DNA of 6,212 bases from Bacteroidota bacterium (GCA_023418095.1 JAEZDL010000063.1:1-6212); one strand, 5' to 3'. Positions 1 through 5,544 are shown, counted from the first letter of the stretch. Numbers and translations are program-made. Notes: a model not told the origin generated them from the letters alone.

Positions 1-258
1 GATGAAGACCTCACCTTCTCCGCCGAGCCGATCGAGCGGTTGCACCTCCACGGGCTTGATCTCGTTGTACAAACGCACATGCGGAGTACGGTTCAGGATC
101 AATCCATCGAGCATCGCGTTCAACCCGTTCATGAAACCGGTGAGCGCGATGAACATGGTGATGCTGAAGGTGACGCCGACAGCCGCCACCACGCTCTGCC
201 GCATCCGGGCGGTGAGCAATGTGGTGCTGATCCCCAGCAGCAGTTTCGTGGCGATCAT
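1..258 (-). CDS. ABC transporter permease, FtsX/MacB/LolC-like (N-terminal 86 residues only)
   Basis: Partial gene read leftward from an ATG whose complement is at 256-258; it is open to the window edge, giving 86 residues. The start MIATKLLLGISTTLLTAR is followed by a hydrophobic segment at about residues 21-43 (GVTFSITMFIALTGFMNG), then a run through RTPHVRLYN that enters the periplasmic domain. A single N-terminal membrane helix followed by a large periplasmic domain is the layout of MacB/LolC/LolE-type permeases. These are mechanotransmission ABC proteins that work with a cytoplasmic ATPase rather than carrying substrate through a channel. The start overlaps the stop of the adaptor gene in an ATGA, so the two are probably translationally coupled. 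The ATPase gene is expected beyond the left edge but is not visible. The substrate cannot be told. Confidence 0.85.
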   Translation of the reverse strand, partial: MIATKLLLGISTTLLTARMRQSVVAAVGVTFSITMFIALTGFMNGLNAMLDGLILNRTPHVRLYNEIKPVEVQPLDRLGGEGEVFI

Positions 259-1337
259 GGCCGCAGGATCTCTGTGCCTTCATCGATCCCTTCCAGCACC
301 TCTACCTTTTGCAGATCGCGCAGGCCGATCTTCACGGGCCGAAGTTCATCTTCACCCACCATTACCTGATCGCCTTCCACCAGATAGGCTGCGGGGATCG
401 TAAGTGCGCTGTCCTTTCTTTCGATCACGATGTTCGCTTCCACCGTGAGGTTCGGATACAGCGTGGGCGGTGCCTTGGTGAAGTTGGCCAGTACGGTGAA
501 CGTGCGCGAGCGTTGGTCCATCAGCGGATCCACACGCGCGATCTCCCCTGTGAACACTTCATCGGGATGACTATCCAGTGTTACCGCGACTTCCTGGCCG
601 GGCTTCACGCGGGCGATGTCCATCTCATCCACCTGCAATTCCATCTCGAACCGATCGGCGCTGCCAAGAACGGCGAGCTTTTGTTGCGGTGTCACCAATT
701 CACCCGGTTCGATGTTCACCGCATAAACGATCCCGTCCACTTGGCTTCGGATCAACCGATCATCGCGCATGGCGACCTGGTTCTCGAAATTGCTTCGGGC
801 CGAGACCAATGCGTTCTGCAGATCGCTTTCGGTGGCCTCGAGCGCTGCTCGGGCGTTCGCGTAGGCCGTACGGGATGAAGCGTAGGCCAACTCGCGCTGT
901 TCCAACTCCAGTTTCGATCCGATGTTCTGCTCCCAGAGAGATCGCTGGCGCGCGAAGAGAAGACTATCCTGCCGCATGCGATCGCGCGCAAGATCCAGCG
1001 CAGCGCGCCTTTCCGAAAGGATCGGCGAATTCCTCGAGGCGTTCCGGCGCGCCAGTTCGTATTGCGATCCCGCCGCGCTTACGCCCGATCGGGCCGTGCG
1101 ATCATCGATCCGGAACAATGGATCGCCGACCTTCACTTGATCACCCGCCTGAACGTAGACTTCAGCAAGGATACCGTTCACTACTGCACTTGCCGCGTAT
1201 TGTTCCTTCGCCAGAACAACGCCGCTGGCGTAGACCGCTGAAATGATCGGACCACGTTGTGGCGTGATCGTTTCCTGCTCTTCACCGCAGGAAGAAAGCA
1301 GCGGAACGATCAGGAATGCATAATGGAACCATTTCAC
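255..1337 (-). CDS. Lipoprotein periplasmic adaptor subunit (HlyD/MacA-type membrane fusion protein)
   Basis: This is the adaptor of a tripartite efflux pump, bridging an inner-membrane permease and an outer-membrane channel. I chose the GTG at 1337, giving 360 residues. It puts a lipoprotein signal at the N-terminus (MKWFHYAFLIVPLLSSC, lipobox LSSC, lipidated Cys17). The longer in-frame ATG at 1424 would bury this signal behind 29 residues that look non-coding. The protein has the expected order: a first lipoyl half (about 46-82, with VQAGDQVKVGDPLF), a long charged helical hairpin (about 85-190, likely coiled coil), the second lipoyl half (about 193-230, with DGIVYAVNIEPGELV), then beta-barrel and membrane-proximal domains (about 230-360, VDPLMDQRSRTF and TIPAAYLV). 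The ABC permease overlaps its stop, so the pump is MacAB-like rather than RND. The family is sure; the substrate is unknown. Confidence 0.9.
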   Translation of the reverse strand: MKWFHYAFLIVPLLSSCGEEQETITPQRGPIISAVYASGVVLAKEQYAASAVVNGILAEVYVQAGDQVKVGDPLFRIDDRTARSGVSAAGSQYELARRNASRNSPILSERRAALDLARDRMRQDSLLFARQRSLWEQNIGSKLELEQRELAYASSRTAYANARAALEATESDLQNALVSARSNFENQVAMRDDRLIRSQVDGIVYAVNIEPGELVTPQQKLAVLGSADRFEMELQVDEMDIARVKPGQEVAVTLDSHPDEVFTGEIARVDPLMDQRSRTFTVLANFTKAPPTLYPNLTVEANIVIERKDSALTIPAAYLVEGDQVMVGEDELRPVKIGLRDLQKVEVLEGIDEGTEILRP

Positions 1338-1386
1338 AAGGGCAAAGTAATGTCCTGGTCCAACGTCTTCACCTGACAAATAGCAG

Positions 1387-1400
1387 CTTCCGATCGGAAG
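1387..1400. promoter_or_regulatory. Perfect 14-bp palindrome in a divergent intergenic region (possible operator)
   Basis: CTTCCGATCGGAAG is its own reverse complement over all 14 bases. It lies in the short gap between the adaptor gene (minus, start 1337) and the DUF6702 gene (plus, start 1405), where a dimeric regulator could control one or both. No regulator gene is present in the window and no second copy was seen. GATCGG words are very common here, so part of the symmetry may be chance. Confidence 0.3.
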
Positions 1401-1404
1401 ATCG

Positions 1405-1929
1405 GTGCAACTACCGGGTCGCATCGCGAACTTTGCGTTGATGTTCCTACTGATCTCCTTCCTTCTCTCCCCGTTCGTCGTTCACGATTACTTCGTTTCG
1501 ATCTGTACGATCACGCACAACGCGCCCGAGCAACGTTTGCAGATCGTCTGGCGGATGACCACGCATGATGTGGAACATGCATTGAGCGCCGAAACAGGCG
1601 GAAAAACGCTGCATTTCGGGAGTGAACTCGAACTTCCACAAGCCGATAGTCTGTTGCAATCCTACCTGATCGAACATCTTGCGATCGAGATCGATGGCGA
1701 TCCGGTGCAGGTCGAATACCTCGGCCGCGACGTGGAGATGGAAGATCTGTATTGTTACCTCCAGGTCGAAAAAGTGCCGCTGTTCAGCACGATCTCTGTT
1801 CACAGCACGCTTCTTTTCGACATGTTCCACGAGCAGGAGAACGTGGTGCACCTGGAAACTGCTGGAGGAACGTTGAGCCATTCGTTCAGGCCGAATTCGT
1901 TGCCGCACACGTTCATGGTCCCAAAATGA
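1405..1929 (+). CDS. DUF6702 family secreted protein of unknown function
   Basis: The protein has 174 residues from the GTG at 1405. The alternative ATG at 1441 gives 162 residues but leaves only 14 before the mature start His, too short for a signal peptide. The GTG start gives a normal one: a basic n-region with Arg6, then hydrophobic LMFLLISFLLSPFVV. The mature protein begins HDYFVSICTITHN, which matches the H-x-F/Y-V-S start I recall for DUF6702. It also has the expected middle (EHLAIEIDGDPVQVEYLGRD) and late (FDMFHEQENVVHLET) segments. DUF6702 is a small beta-rich family found mainly in Bacteroidota, with a periplasmic or envelope location and no known activity. Its stop overlaps the start of endonuclease III (ATGA), so the two are cotranscribed. 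The family call is from memory of the pattern. Confidence 0.75.
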   Translation: MQLPGRIANFALMFLLISFLLSPFVVHDYFVSICTITHNAPEQRLQIVWRMTTHDVEHALSAETGGKTLHFGSELELPQADSLLQSYLIEHLAIEIDGDPVQVEYLGRDVEMEDLYCYLQVEKVPLFSTISVHSTLLFDMFHEQENVVHLETAGGTLSHSFRPNSLPHTFMVPK

Positions 1930-2561
1930 AGAAGAAGGAAAAGGCGGAATTCGTGTTGAAGAAGCTTGAAGAGCTTTATCCCGATCCGGAGATCCCACTC
2001 GATCACGAAGATCCTTACACGTTGCTGGTGGCCGTGGTGTTGAGCGCGCAATGCACCGATAAGAAAGTGAACGAAGTGACGCCGTATCTCTTCAAGAAAG
2101 CGCGAACGCCACAGCAAATGGTGAAGCTCGAGGTGGACGAGATCCGCGAGATCATCAAGCCCTGCGGACTTTCACCCGCGAAGAGCAAGGCGATCCATGG
2201 CCTGAGCGAGATCCTGATCGAAGAACACGGCGGAAAAGTGCCGGCGGACATGGAAGCGCTGGAACGCTTGCCCGGCGTGGGTCACAAGACCGCCAGCGTG
2301 GTGATGGTGCAAAGTTTCGATCGGCCCGCTTTTCCCGTTGATACGCACATCCATCGGCTGGCGTGGCGCTGGGGTTTGAGCAATGGCAAGAACGTGGAAC
2401 AGACCGAAGCCGATCTGAAGAAGCTTTTTCCGATCGAGACCTGGAGCAAGTTGCATTTGCAGATCATCTATTTCGGCCGGGAACATTGTCCGGCGAAAAC
2501 GCACGATCCGCGGAAATGCCCGATCTGCAGTGTGGTGGGGCGGCGGGAATTGTTCAAATAG
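1926..2561 (+). CDS. nth: Endonuclease III (DNA glycosylase/AP lyase)
   Basis: A base-excision repair enzyme that removes oxidised pyrimidines and cleaves abasic sites by beta-elimination. It has 211 residues, the normal family length. The helix-hairpin-helix is LPGVGHKTA at 115-123 with catalytic Lys121; the catalytic Asp139 is in FPVDTHIHR. LSAQCTD at 40-45 is the conserved N-terminal helix segment. The C-terminal iron-sulfur region is altered. The E. coli enzyme has C-X6-C-X2-C-X5-C, but here the cysteines are 188, 198 and 201 (C-X9-C-X2-C), and Arg207 sits where the fourth would be. Either the [4Fe-4S] cluster is lost or it is bound differently. The ATG at 1926 overlaps the upstream stop and begins MKKKEKAEF; a longer in-frame extension upstream lies inside the DUF6702 gene and is not credible. 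The catalytic function should be intact. Confidence 0.95.
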   Translation: MKKKEKAEFVLKKLEELYPDPEIPLDHEDPYTLLVAVVLSAQCTDKKVNEVTPYLFKKARTPQQMVKLEVDEIREIIKPCGLSPAKSKAIHGLSEILIEEHGGKVPADMEALERLPGVGHKTASVVMVQSFDRPAFPVDTHIHRLAWRWGLSNGKNVEQTEADLKKLFPIETWSKLHLQIIYFGREHCPAKTHDPRKCPICSVVGRRELFK

Positions 2562-2591
2562 ATCGGCCTTCGAATTGCAGTTCATCGATCG

Positions 2592-3008
2592 ATGAGATTC
2601 CTACTCCTCCTTCTTCCGATAATCTTCTCCTGCAAGGACCAAGGCCCGCTGGTGGACAACCAGGAGTTCGTTTTCACCATGCGCAGCGGGCAAAGCTTCA
2701 TGCGTGTGCTTCCGGCGGATTGGGAACCGGTGTACGAAGGAGGTTTCATACGTATCGATCCGAACCACCGTGTGATGGCCATGGATCTATTGCTGATCCA
2801 ACCGAACGCTCCAGCCAACGTCGCTGATATGCGCATGGTGCGGCTTCTTCGCAAAGCACCGCCTTCACAAGCCAGCAGCTATGTGATCTGGGTTCCAAAA
2901 AGTTCGGGAGAGATCATTGGCGACGAACCACCGAACGATCTGAAGAAAGTGGCTCCATACACTTGGATCAGGCCGAATGAATTCCGCATGCAGTTGGATC
3001 GGGAGTGA
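2592..3008 (+). CDS. Small predicted lipoprotein, unrecognised
   Basis: The protein has 138 residues and starts 30 bp after the nth stop on the same strand, so it is likely in the same transcript. The N-terminus MRFLLLLLPIIFSCKDQG is a compact lipoprotein signal with lipobox IFSC and lipidated Cys14. Lys and Asp follow the cysteine, resembling part of the surface-export signal described for Bacteroidota lipoproteins, though this is too short to be sure. The rest is globular with no membrane segment: FVFTMRSGQSFMRVLPADW near the start, and SYVIWVPKSSGEIIGDEPP and PYTWIRPNEFRMQL near the end. I recognise no domain. The signal peptide, codon use like the neighbours, and placement support a real gene. 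No function is proposed. Confidence 0.75.
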   Translation: MRFLLLLLPIIFSCKDQGPLVDNQEFVFTMRSGQSFMRVLPADWEPVYEGGFIRIDPNHRVMAMDLLLIQPNAPANVADMRMVRLLRKAPPSQASSYVIWVPKSSGEIIGDEPPNDLKKVAPYTWIRPNEFRMQLDRE

Positions 3009-3020
3009 AATACAAGTTGC

Positions 3021-3085
3021 CGGTTGTCAGTTGACAGTTGTCAGTTCCGCCCACCGGACAACTGACAACGAACATCTGTCAACTG
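3021..3085. repeat. Imperfect inverted repeat built from GTTGWCA heptamers
   Basis: The left arm 3021-3046 contains three tandem heptamers GTTGTCA, GTTGACA and GTTGTCA (3023-3043), then GTT. The right arm 3060-3085 is its imperfect reverse complement, with 20 of 26 positions matching. The inner 10 bp are perfect (GTTGTCAGTT 3037-3046 with AACTGACAAC 3060-3069) around a 13-nt loop. There is no T-tract after it, so it is not a classical intrinsic terminator. It fills most of the gap between the lipoprotein and acyltransferase genes. It may be a dispersed intergenic repeat, a transcript-stabilising hairpin or a protein-binding array. Confidence 0.7.
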
Positions 3086-3105
3086 CCCCCTAAGTTCGCA
3101 GGCGA

Positions 3106-3975
3106 ATGCAGGCCATTACCTTCTACCTCGCACTGCCTTTCATCTACGCGATCTCGCTCCTGCCCTTTCCGCTTCTCTACGCGCTTTCCGGCGTGCTCAA
3201 CTTCATCGTTTTCCGTTTGCTCAACTACCGCAATGATGTGATCCTCACGAATCTGCGCAACAGCTTTCCGGAGAAGAGTGAAACGGAGATCCAACAGATC
3301 GCGAAACGGTTCAAGGAATGGTTCTGCGACATGGTGCTGGAATCATTGAAGACGCTTACGATCTCTTCCGATCAGATCAAGAAGAGGGTTTCGATCGAAG
3401 GGTTCGAGATCCTTCGGAAGTACGCGGTAGAGAAGCAAAGTGTGATCCTCGTGCTTGGTCACTATGGAAATTGGGAACTCGCCGGCGCGCGCTACTCACA
3501 GGAAAAGGATGTTCCGCAGCTCTACGTGATCTATCATCCGTTGCAGAACAAGTACTCCGATCGGCTGGCGTACAAGATGCGAACGCGGCACGGCACACGC
3601 CTGTACAAGATGAACGAGGCCGGAAAATTGATGATCCGTGACAAACATCTTGTGACCGCGACCGCCTTCATCGCCGATCAAACGCCGCCTCCGGAACGCG
3701 CTTATTGGATGGAATTCCTTCACCAGGACACACCCGTATTCCTAGGAACTGAAGCACTTGCGAAGAAGCTCGGCTATCCGGTGATCTACATCAGCATCTC
3801 CCGGCCCAAGCGCGGATATTATCACATGAAGGCCGAGACGATCGTAGCCGATCCATCCTTAACTTCGCGTGGAAGTATAACCGAGACCCATACACGAAGA
3901 CTTGAGCACGATATCCGCACCCACCCTGAGATCTGGCTCTGGACGCATCGCCGGTGGAAACACCGGAGGCCATGA
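3106..3975 (+). CDS. Lysophospholipid acyltransferase family protein (LpxL/HtrB-like)
   Basis: A membrane-associated acyltransferase of 289 residues. The N-terminus is hydrophobic (about 5-40, ITFYLALPFIYAISLLPF), as in LpxL/HtrB proteins, where it anchors the enzyme to the inner membrane. The catalytic HX4E motif is HYGNWE at 119-124, and the block FIADQTPP at 188-195 is conserved in the family. The C-terminus WLWTHRRWKHRRP (277-289) is the usual ending. Family members transfer acyl chains to lipid A precursors; some Bacteroidota homologues may act on other lipids such as aminolipids, so the acceptor is left open. It is followed immediately by a desaturase, which suggests a role in setting membrane acyl composition. 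There is no Shine-Dalgarno before the ATG. Confidence 0.9.
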   Translation: MQAITFYLALPFIYAISLLPFPLLYALSGVLNFIVFRLLNYRNDVILTNLRNSFPEKSETEIQQIAKRFKEWFCDMVLESLKTLTISSDQIKKRVSIEGFEILRKYAVEKQSVILVLGHYGNWELAGARYSQEKDVPQLYVIYHPLQNKYSDRLAYKMRTRHGTRLYKMNEAGKLMIRDKHLVTATAFIADQTPPPERAYWMEFLHQDTPVFLGTEALAKKLGYPVIYISISRPKRGYYHMKAETIVADPSLTSRGSITETHTRRLEHDIRTHPEIWLWTHRRWKHRRP

Positions 3976-4972
3976 TCGTACATCAGCCGCGCGTACGGAG
4001 AAGGAACTGATCCTCGCCACCAAGCCTTTCGCCCAGGAGATCCGCTGGAAAAGCTGGTTCCACCTGTTCAGCACGGGCATCCTACTCGCAGCTTTCTATT
4101 TCGGCATCTTCTGGCCCGCTTCACCGCTTTGGGTGAAGATCCCATGCAGCATCCTCGCCGGGCTCACGATCGCCCGCATGTTCATCATCTATCATGATCA
4201 CCAGCACAAAGCGATCCTGCAGAAAAGCAAGTTCGCCGATGCGGTGATGACCCTTTGGGGCCTGTTCATCCTGGCTCCCACCAGCATCTGGCAGCGCAGC
4301 CACGATCATCACCACAAGCACAACAGCAAGCTGTACACCAGCAGCATCGGTTCATACCCGATCGTGACCAGGGAGAAATATATGCAGATGAGCCGCGGTG
4401 AACGCGCGATCTACAACTTCACCCGCCATCCGCTCACGATCGCGTTCGGTTACATCTTCGTTTTCATCTACGGCATGTGCGTGCGCAGCTTCATGAACAA
4501 CCGCGACAAGCATTGGGACAGCCTGCTGGCGATCGTACTTCATGTGGTGATGGGCGTGGCGATCGTCCTGATCTTCGGGTGGACGGCCTTCTGGCTCGGC
4601 TTCATCGCACCAGCGGTGATCTCCCTGGGGCTTGGTGCCTACCTCTTCTACGCGCAGCACAATTTCCCCACGGCCACTTTTGCCGAGAAGGACGGCTGGA
4701 CCTACGTGAACGCCGCATTGGGAAGCAGCAGTTACATGAAGATGAGCCCTGTGATGCACTGGTTCACCGGCAACATCGGCTACCACCACATCCATCACCT
4801 CAACGCCCGGATCCCGTTCTACCGGCTGCCGGAAGTGTATCGTGCGATCCCTGAACTGCAAAAGGCGAAAACCACTTCACTGATGCCTGCTGAAATGATC
4901 CGCTGCTTGAAACTGAAAGTGTGGGATCCCGATCGGGGCCGCATGATCGGCCGCCGCGAGATGGCGTATTGA
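3902..4972 (+). CDS. Membrane fatty acid desaturase; start uncertain, possible 5' frameshift
   Basis: A di-iron integral membrane desaturase that introduces a double bond into acyl chains. Three histidine clusters are visible (numbering from the TTG at 3902): HDHQH at 98-102, HDHHHKH at 134-140 and HHIHH at 295-299, plus AQHNF near 253. Hydrophobic spans lie at about 53-95, 177-195, 207-230 and 232-250. Clear family similarity begins at about residue 33 (EKELILATKPFAQE, near 3998). The only in-frame canonical start upstream of that is TTG 3902, which overlaps the acyltransferase by 74 bases. The next ones, GTG 4133 and ATG 4178, fall inside the protein. An ATG at 3972 overlaps the acyltransferase stop in a typical ATGA coupling, but its frame closes after 12 codons at 4008-4010. 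One missing base between 3975 and about 3995 would join it to the desaturase frame. The function is sure; the 5' end is not. Confidence 0.88.
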   Translation: MSTISAPTLRSGSGRIAGGNTGGHDRTSAARTEKELILATKPFAQEIRWKSWFHLFSTGILLAAFYFGIFWPASPLWVKIPCSILAGLTIARMFIIYHDHQHKAILQKSKFADAVMTLWGLFILAPTSIWQRSHDHHHKHNSKLYTSSIGSYPIVTREKYMQMSRGERAIYNFTRHPLTIAFGYIFVFIYGMCVRSFMNNRDKHWDSLLAIVLHVVMGVAIVLIFGWTAFWLGFIAPAVISLGLGAYLFYAQHNFPTATFAEKDGWTYVNAALGSSSYMKMSPVMHWFTGNIGYHHIHHLNARIPFYRLPEVYRAIPELQKAKTTSLMPAEMIRCLKLKVWDPDRGRMIGRREMAY

Positions 4973-4974
4973 CC

Positions 4975-4999
4975 TTCGGATCAAGGAGGTGGATCTGAA
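4975..4999 (+). other. Hairpin with a Shine-Dalgarno consensus in its loop
   Basis: TTCGGATC (4975-4982) can pair with GATCTGAA (4992-4999), eight pairs including one G-U. The 9-nt loop is AAGGAGGTG. It begins two bases after the desaturase stop, so it would sit at the 3' end of that mRNA. No T-tract follows. No good coding sequence starts after it: the GTG at 5005 opens a frame that runs through both downstream terminator hairpins and looks non-coding. Confidence 0.35.
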
Positions 5000-5053
5000 A
5001 ACCGGTGCTCGTTGAACGATCCGATCTTGCTCGCCATGCACGGATCTGCGTAA

Positions 5054-5115
5054 GTGGCGAAGGTGGAAAGCCCGCAAGCGAGGCTTTGCGAGTGCGGACT
5101 TGCAACCGTAGCCAC
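5054..5115. other. GC-rich segment able to fold into a branched structure (possible RNA or dispersed element)
   Basis: GTGGC (5054-5058) pairs with GCCAC (5111-5115) to close the segment. Inside, AAAGCC plus CG (5067-5074) pairs with CG plus GGCTTT (5079-5087) around a CAAG loop, with one bulged A. GCAAG (5074-5078) can alternatively pair with CTTGC (5099-5103). The motif AAGCCCGC occurs at 5068-5075 and again at 5126-5133, and a run of seven A follows at 5136-5142. No reading frame here looks like protein. It does not match tRNA, SRP RNA or tmRNA, and it is too short for RNase P RNA despite a faint likeness (GGTGGAAAGCCCG). The strand of any transcript is unknown. Confidence 0.35.
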
Positions 5116-5156
5116 GACCTGACAGAAGCCCGCCCAAAAAAACATATCACCAATGA

Positions 5157-5188
5157 AAGAAGCCCCCGGATCGCTCCGAAGGCTTCTT
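5157..5188. terminator. Terminator-like hairpin, probably bidirectional
   Basis: AAGAAGCC (5157-5164) pairs with GGCTTCTT (5181-5188). Within it, CGGA (5167-5170) pairs with TCCG (5175-5178) around a TCGC loop, separated by a CC/AA internal loop. The A-rich left flank and TTCTT right side give weak U-rich tails in both directions. It lies between the plus-strand desaturase and the minus-strand small ORF, which read toward each other, so a shared terminator makes sense here. Confidence 0.65.
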
Positions 5189-5196
5189 CGTGGAAC

Positions 5197-5220
5197 AAAA
5201 GATCCCGGGTAAGCGGGATC
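5197..5220 (-). terminator. Intrinsic terminator of the small minus-strand ORF
   Basis: Read on the minus strand, GATCCCG and CGGGATC form a 7-bp GC-rich stem (5201-5207 with 5214-5220) around a 6-nt loop. TTTTG follows directly (AAAA at 5197-5200 on the plus strand). The stem begins seven bases after the stop of the 58-codon ORF, which supports that ORF as a transcribed gene. Confidence 0.65.
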
Positions 5221-5226
5221 CGTTGT

Positions 5227-5403
5227 TCAATTCAGGATCACATCCACTTTGCCGATCGGCGGTGCATCAACCACCTGCAGGGCCTTGGAGTATCCGAGAA
5301 TGAATTGGATCGATGCGGCGCGTGGGCCTGGCTGGGTTTCGGTTCGCATGGGTTTCGGGCCGCGTTTACGGGAATACTTGCTTCTTAGGGTAGAGTGCGT
5401 CAT
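5227..5403 (-). CDS. Small basic protein of 58 residues, unrecognised
   Basis: The ATG complement is at 5401-5403 and the TGA complement at 5227-5229. The N-terminus is very basic (MTHSTLRSKYSRKRGPKP). It is followed by TETQPGPRAASIQFILGYSKAL and the end VVDAPPIGKVDVILN. An internal ATG at 5349 would give a 40-residue form. The pattern of a short basic or proline-rich start, a helix like IQFILGYSKAL, and a final ILN resembles small uncharacterised Bacteroidota proteins I have seen, but I cannot name a family. Support for a real gene: a terminator on the same strand seven bases past the stop, an A-rich stretch before the ATG, and a free-standing position downstream of the sigma factor's own terminator. 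There is no signal peptide or membrane span, so it is probably cytoplasmic. No function is proposed. Confidence 0.55.
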   Translation of the reverse strand: MTHSTLRSKYSRKRGPKPMRTETQPGPRAASIQFILGYSKALQVVDAPPIGKVDVILN

Positions 5404-5408
5404 GTAGA

Positions 5409-5479
5409 AGTGGTTTTATGGTGGGTATTCGCACGGATGGTACCGCCGAATGCTCTTTGAACGCCCGATCAAAACCACT
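5409..5479 (-). promoter_or_regulatory. Foldable leader region upstream of the small ORF
   Basis: A perfect 9-bp inverted repeat, AGTGGTTTT (5409-5417) and AAAACCACT (5471-5479), encloses 53 bases. Within it is a second hairpin: ATTCG (5427-5431) pairs with CGAAT (5447-5451), and CGG (5434-5436) with CCG (5443-5445). The outer arm ends five bases before the ATG of the 58-codon ORF, so a transcript starting near the sigma-factor terminator would carry this fold as its 5' leader. I saw no clear Bacteroidota promoter (TTTG and TAnnTTTG) here. Confidence 0.35.
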
Positions 5480-5493
5480 ATTGCATACCCTTG

Positions 5494-5528
5494 AAAAAAG
5501 GAACGGCGGGCTGTTGGCCCGCCGCTCC
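5494..5528 (-). terminator. Strong intrinsic terminator of the sigma factor gene
   Basis: Read on the minus strand, GGAGCGGCGGGC pairs with GCCCGCCGTTCC (12 pairs, one G-U) around a 5-nt CAACA loop, followed by TTTTTT (A-run 5494-5499 on the plus strand). It begins 16 bases after the sigma factor stop codon. It implies that the sigma factor gene is not cotranscribed with the small ORF beyond it. Confidence 0.9.
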
Positions 5529-5544
5529 GATCCATAAATTCCGT

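Noticed and set aside
1342..1349. Minus-strand TTACTTTG upstream of the adaptor start, one mismatch from TAnnTTTG.
   Set aside because: The nearest TTTG is 26 bases upstream, too far for the usual spacing of about 17-20, and the start codon follows too closely.
1428..1435. GAACTTTG near the DUF6702 start as a -7 promoter element.
   Set aside because: It lies inside the preferred coding start (GTG 1405) and has no matching upstream element.
3091..3098. TAAGTTCG just before the acyltransferase ATG, resembling the Bacteroidota -7 box TAnnTTTG.
   Set aside because: There is one mismatch and no TTTG at the expected distance upstream. It would also put the transcription start almost on the start codon.
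5060..5135. Possible RNase P RNA or SRP RNA, from GGTGGAAAGCCCG and GACAGAAGCCCGCC.
   Set aside because: The spacing is far too short for RNase P RNA, and the SRP GGAA tetraloop helix and AGCAGCC motif are absent.
4800..5198. Minus-strand 132-codon frame across the desaturase 3' end and the intergenic structure.
   Set aside because: Its right part reads through the structured GC-rich segment and its left part is antisense to the well-supported desaturase gene.
5005..5388. Plus-strand 127-codon frame starting at GTG 5005 after a good Shine-Dalgarno sequence.
   Set aside because: It runs through both terminator hairpins and antisense to the small minus-strand ORF, its composition is Arg/Ser-rich and shadow-like, and no domain is recognisable.
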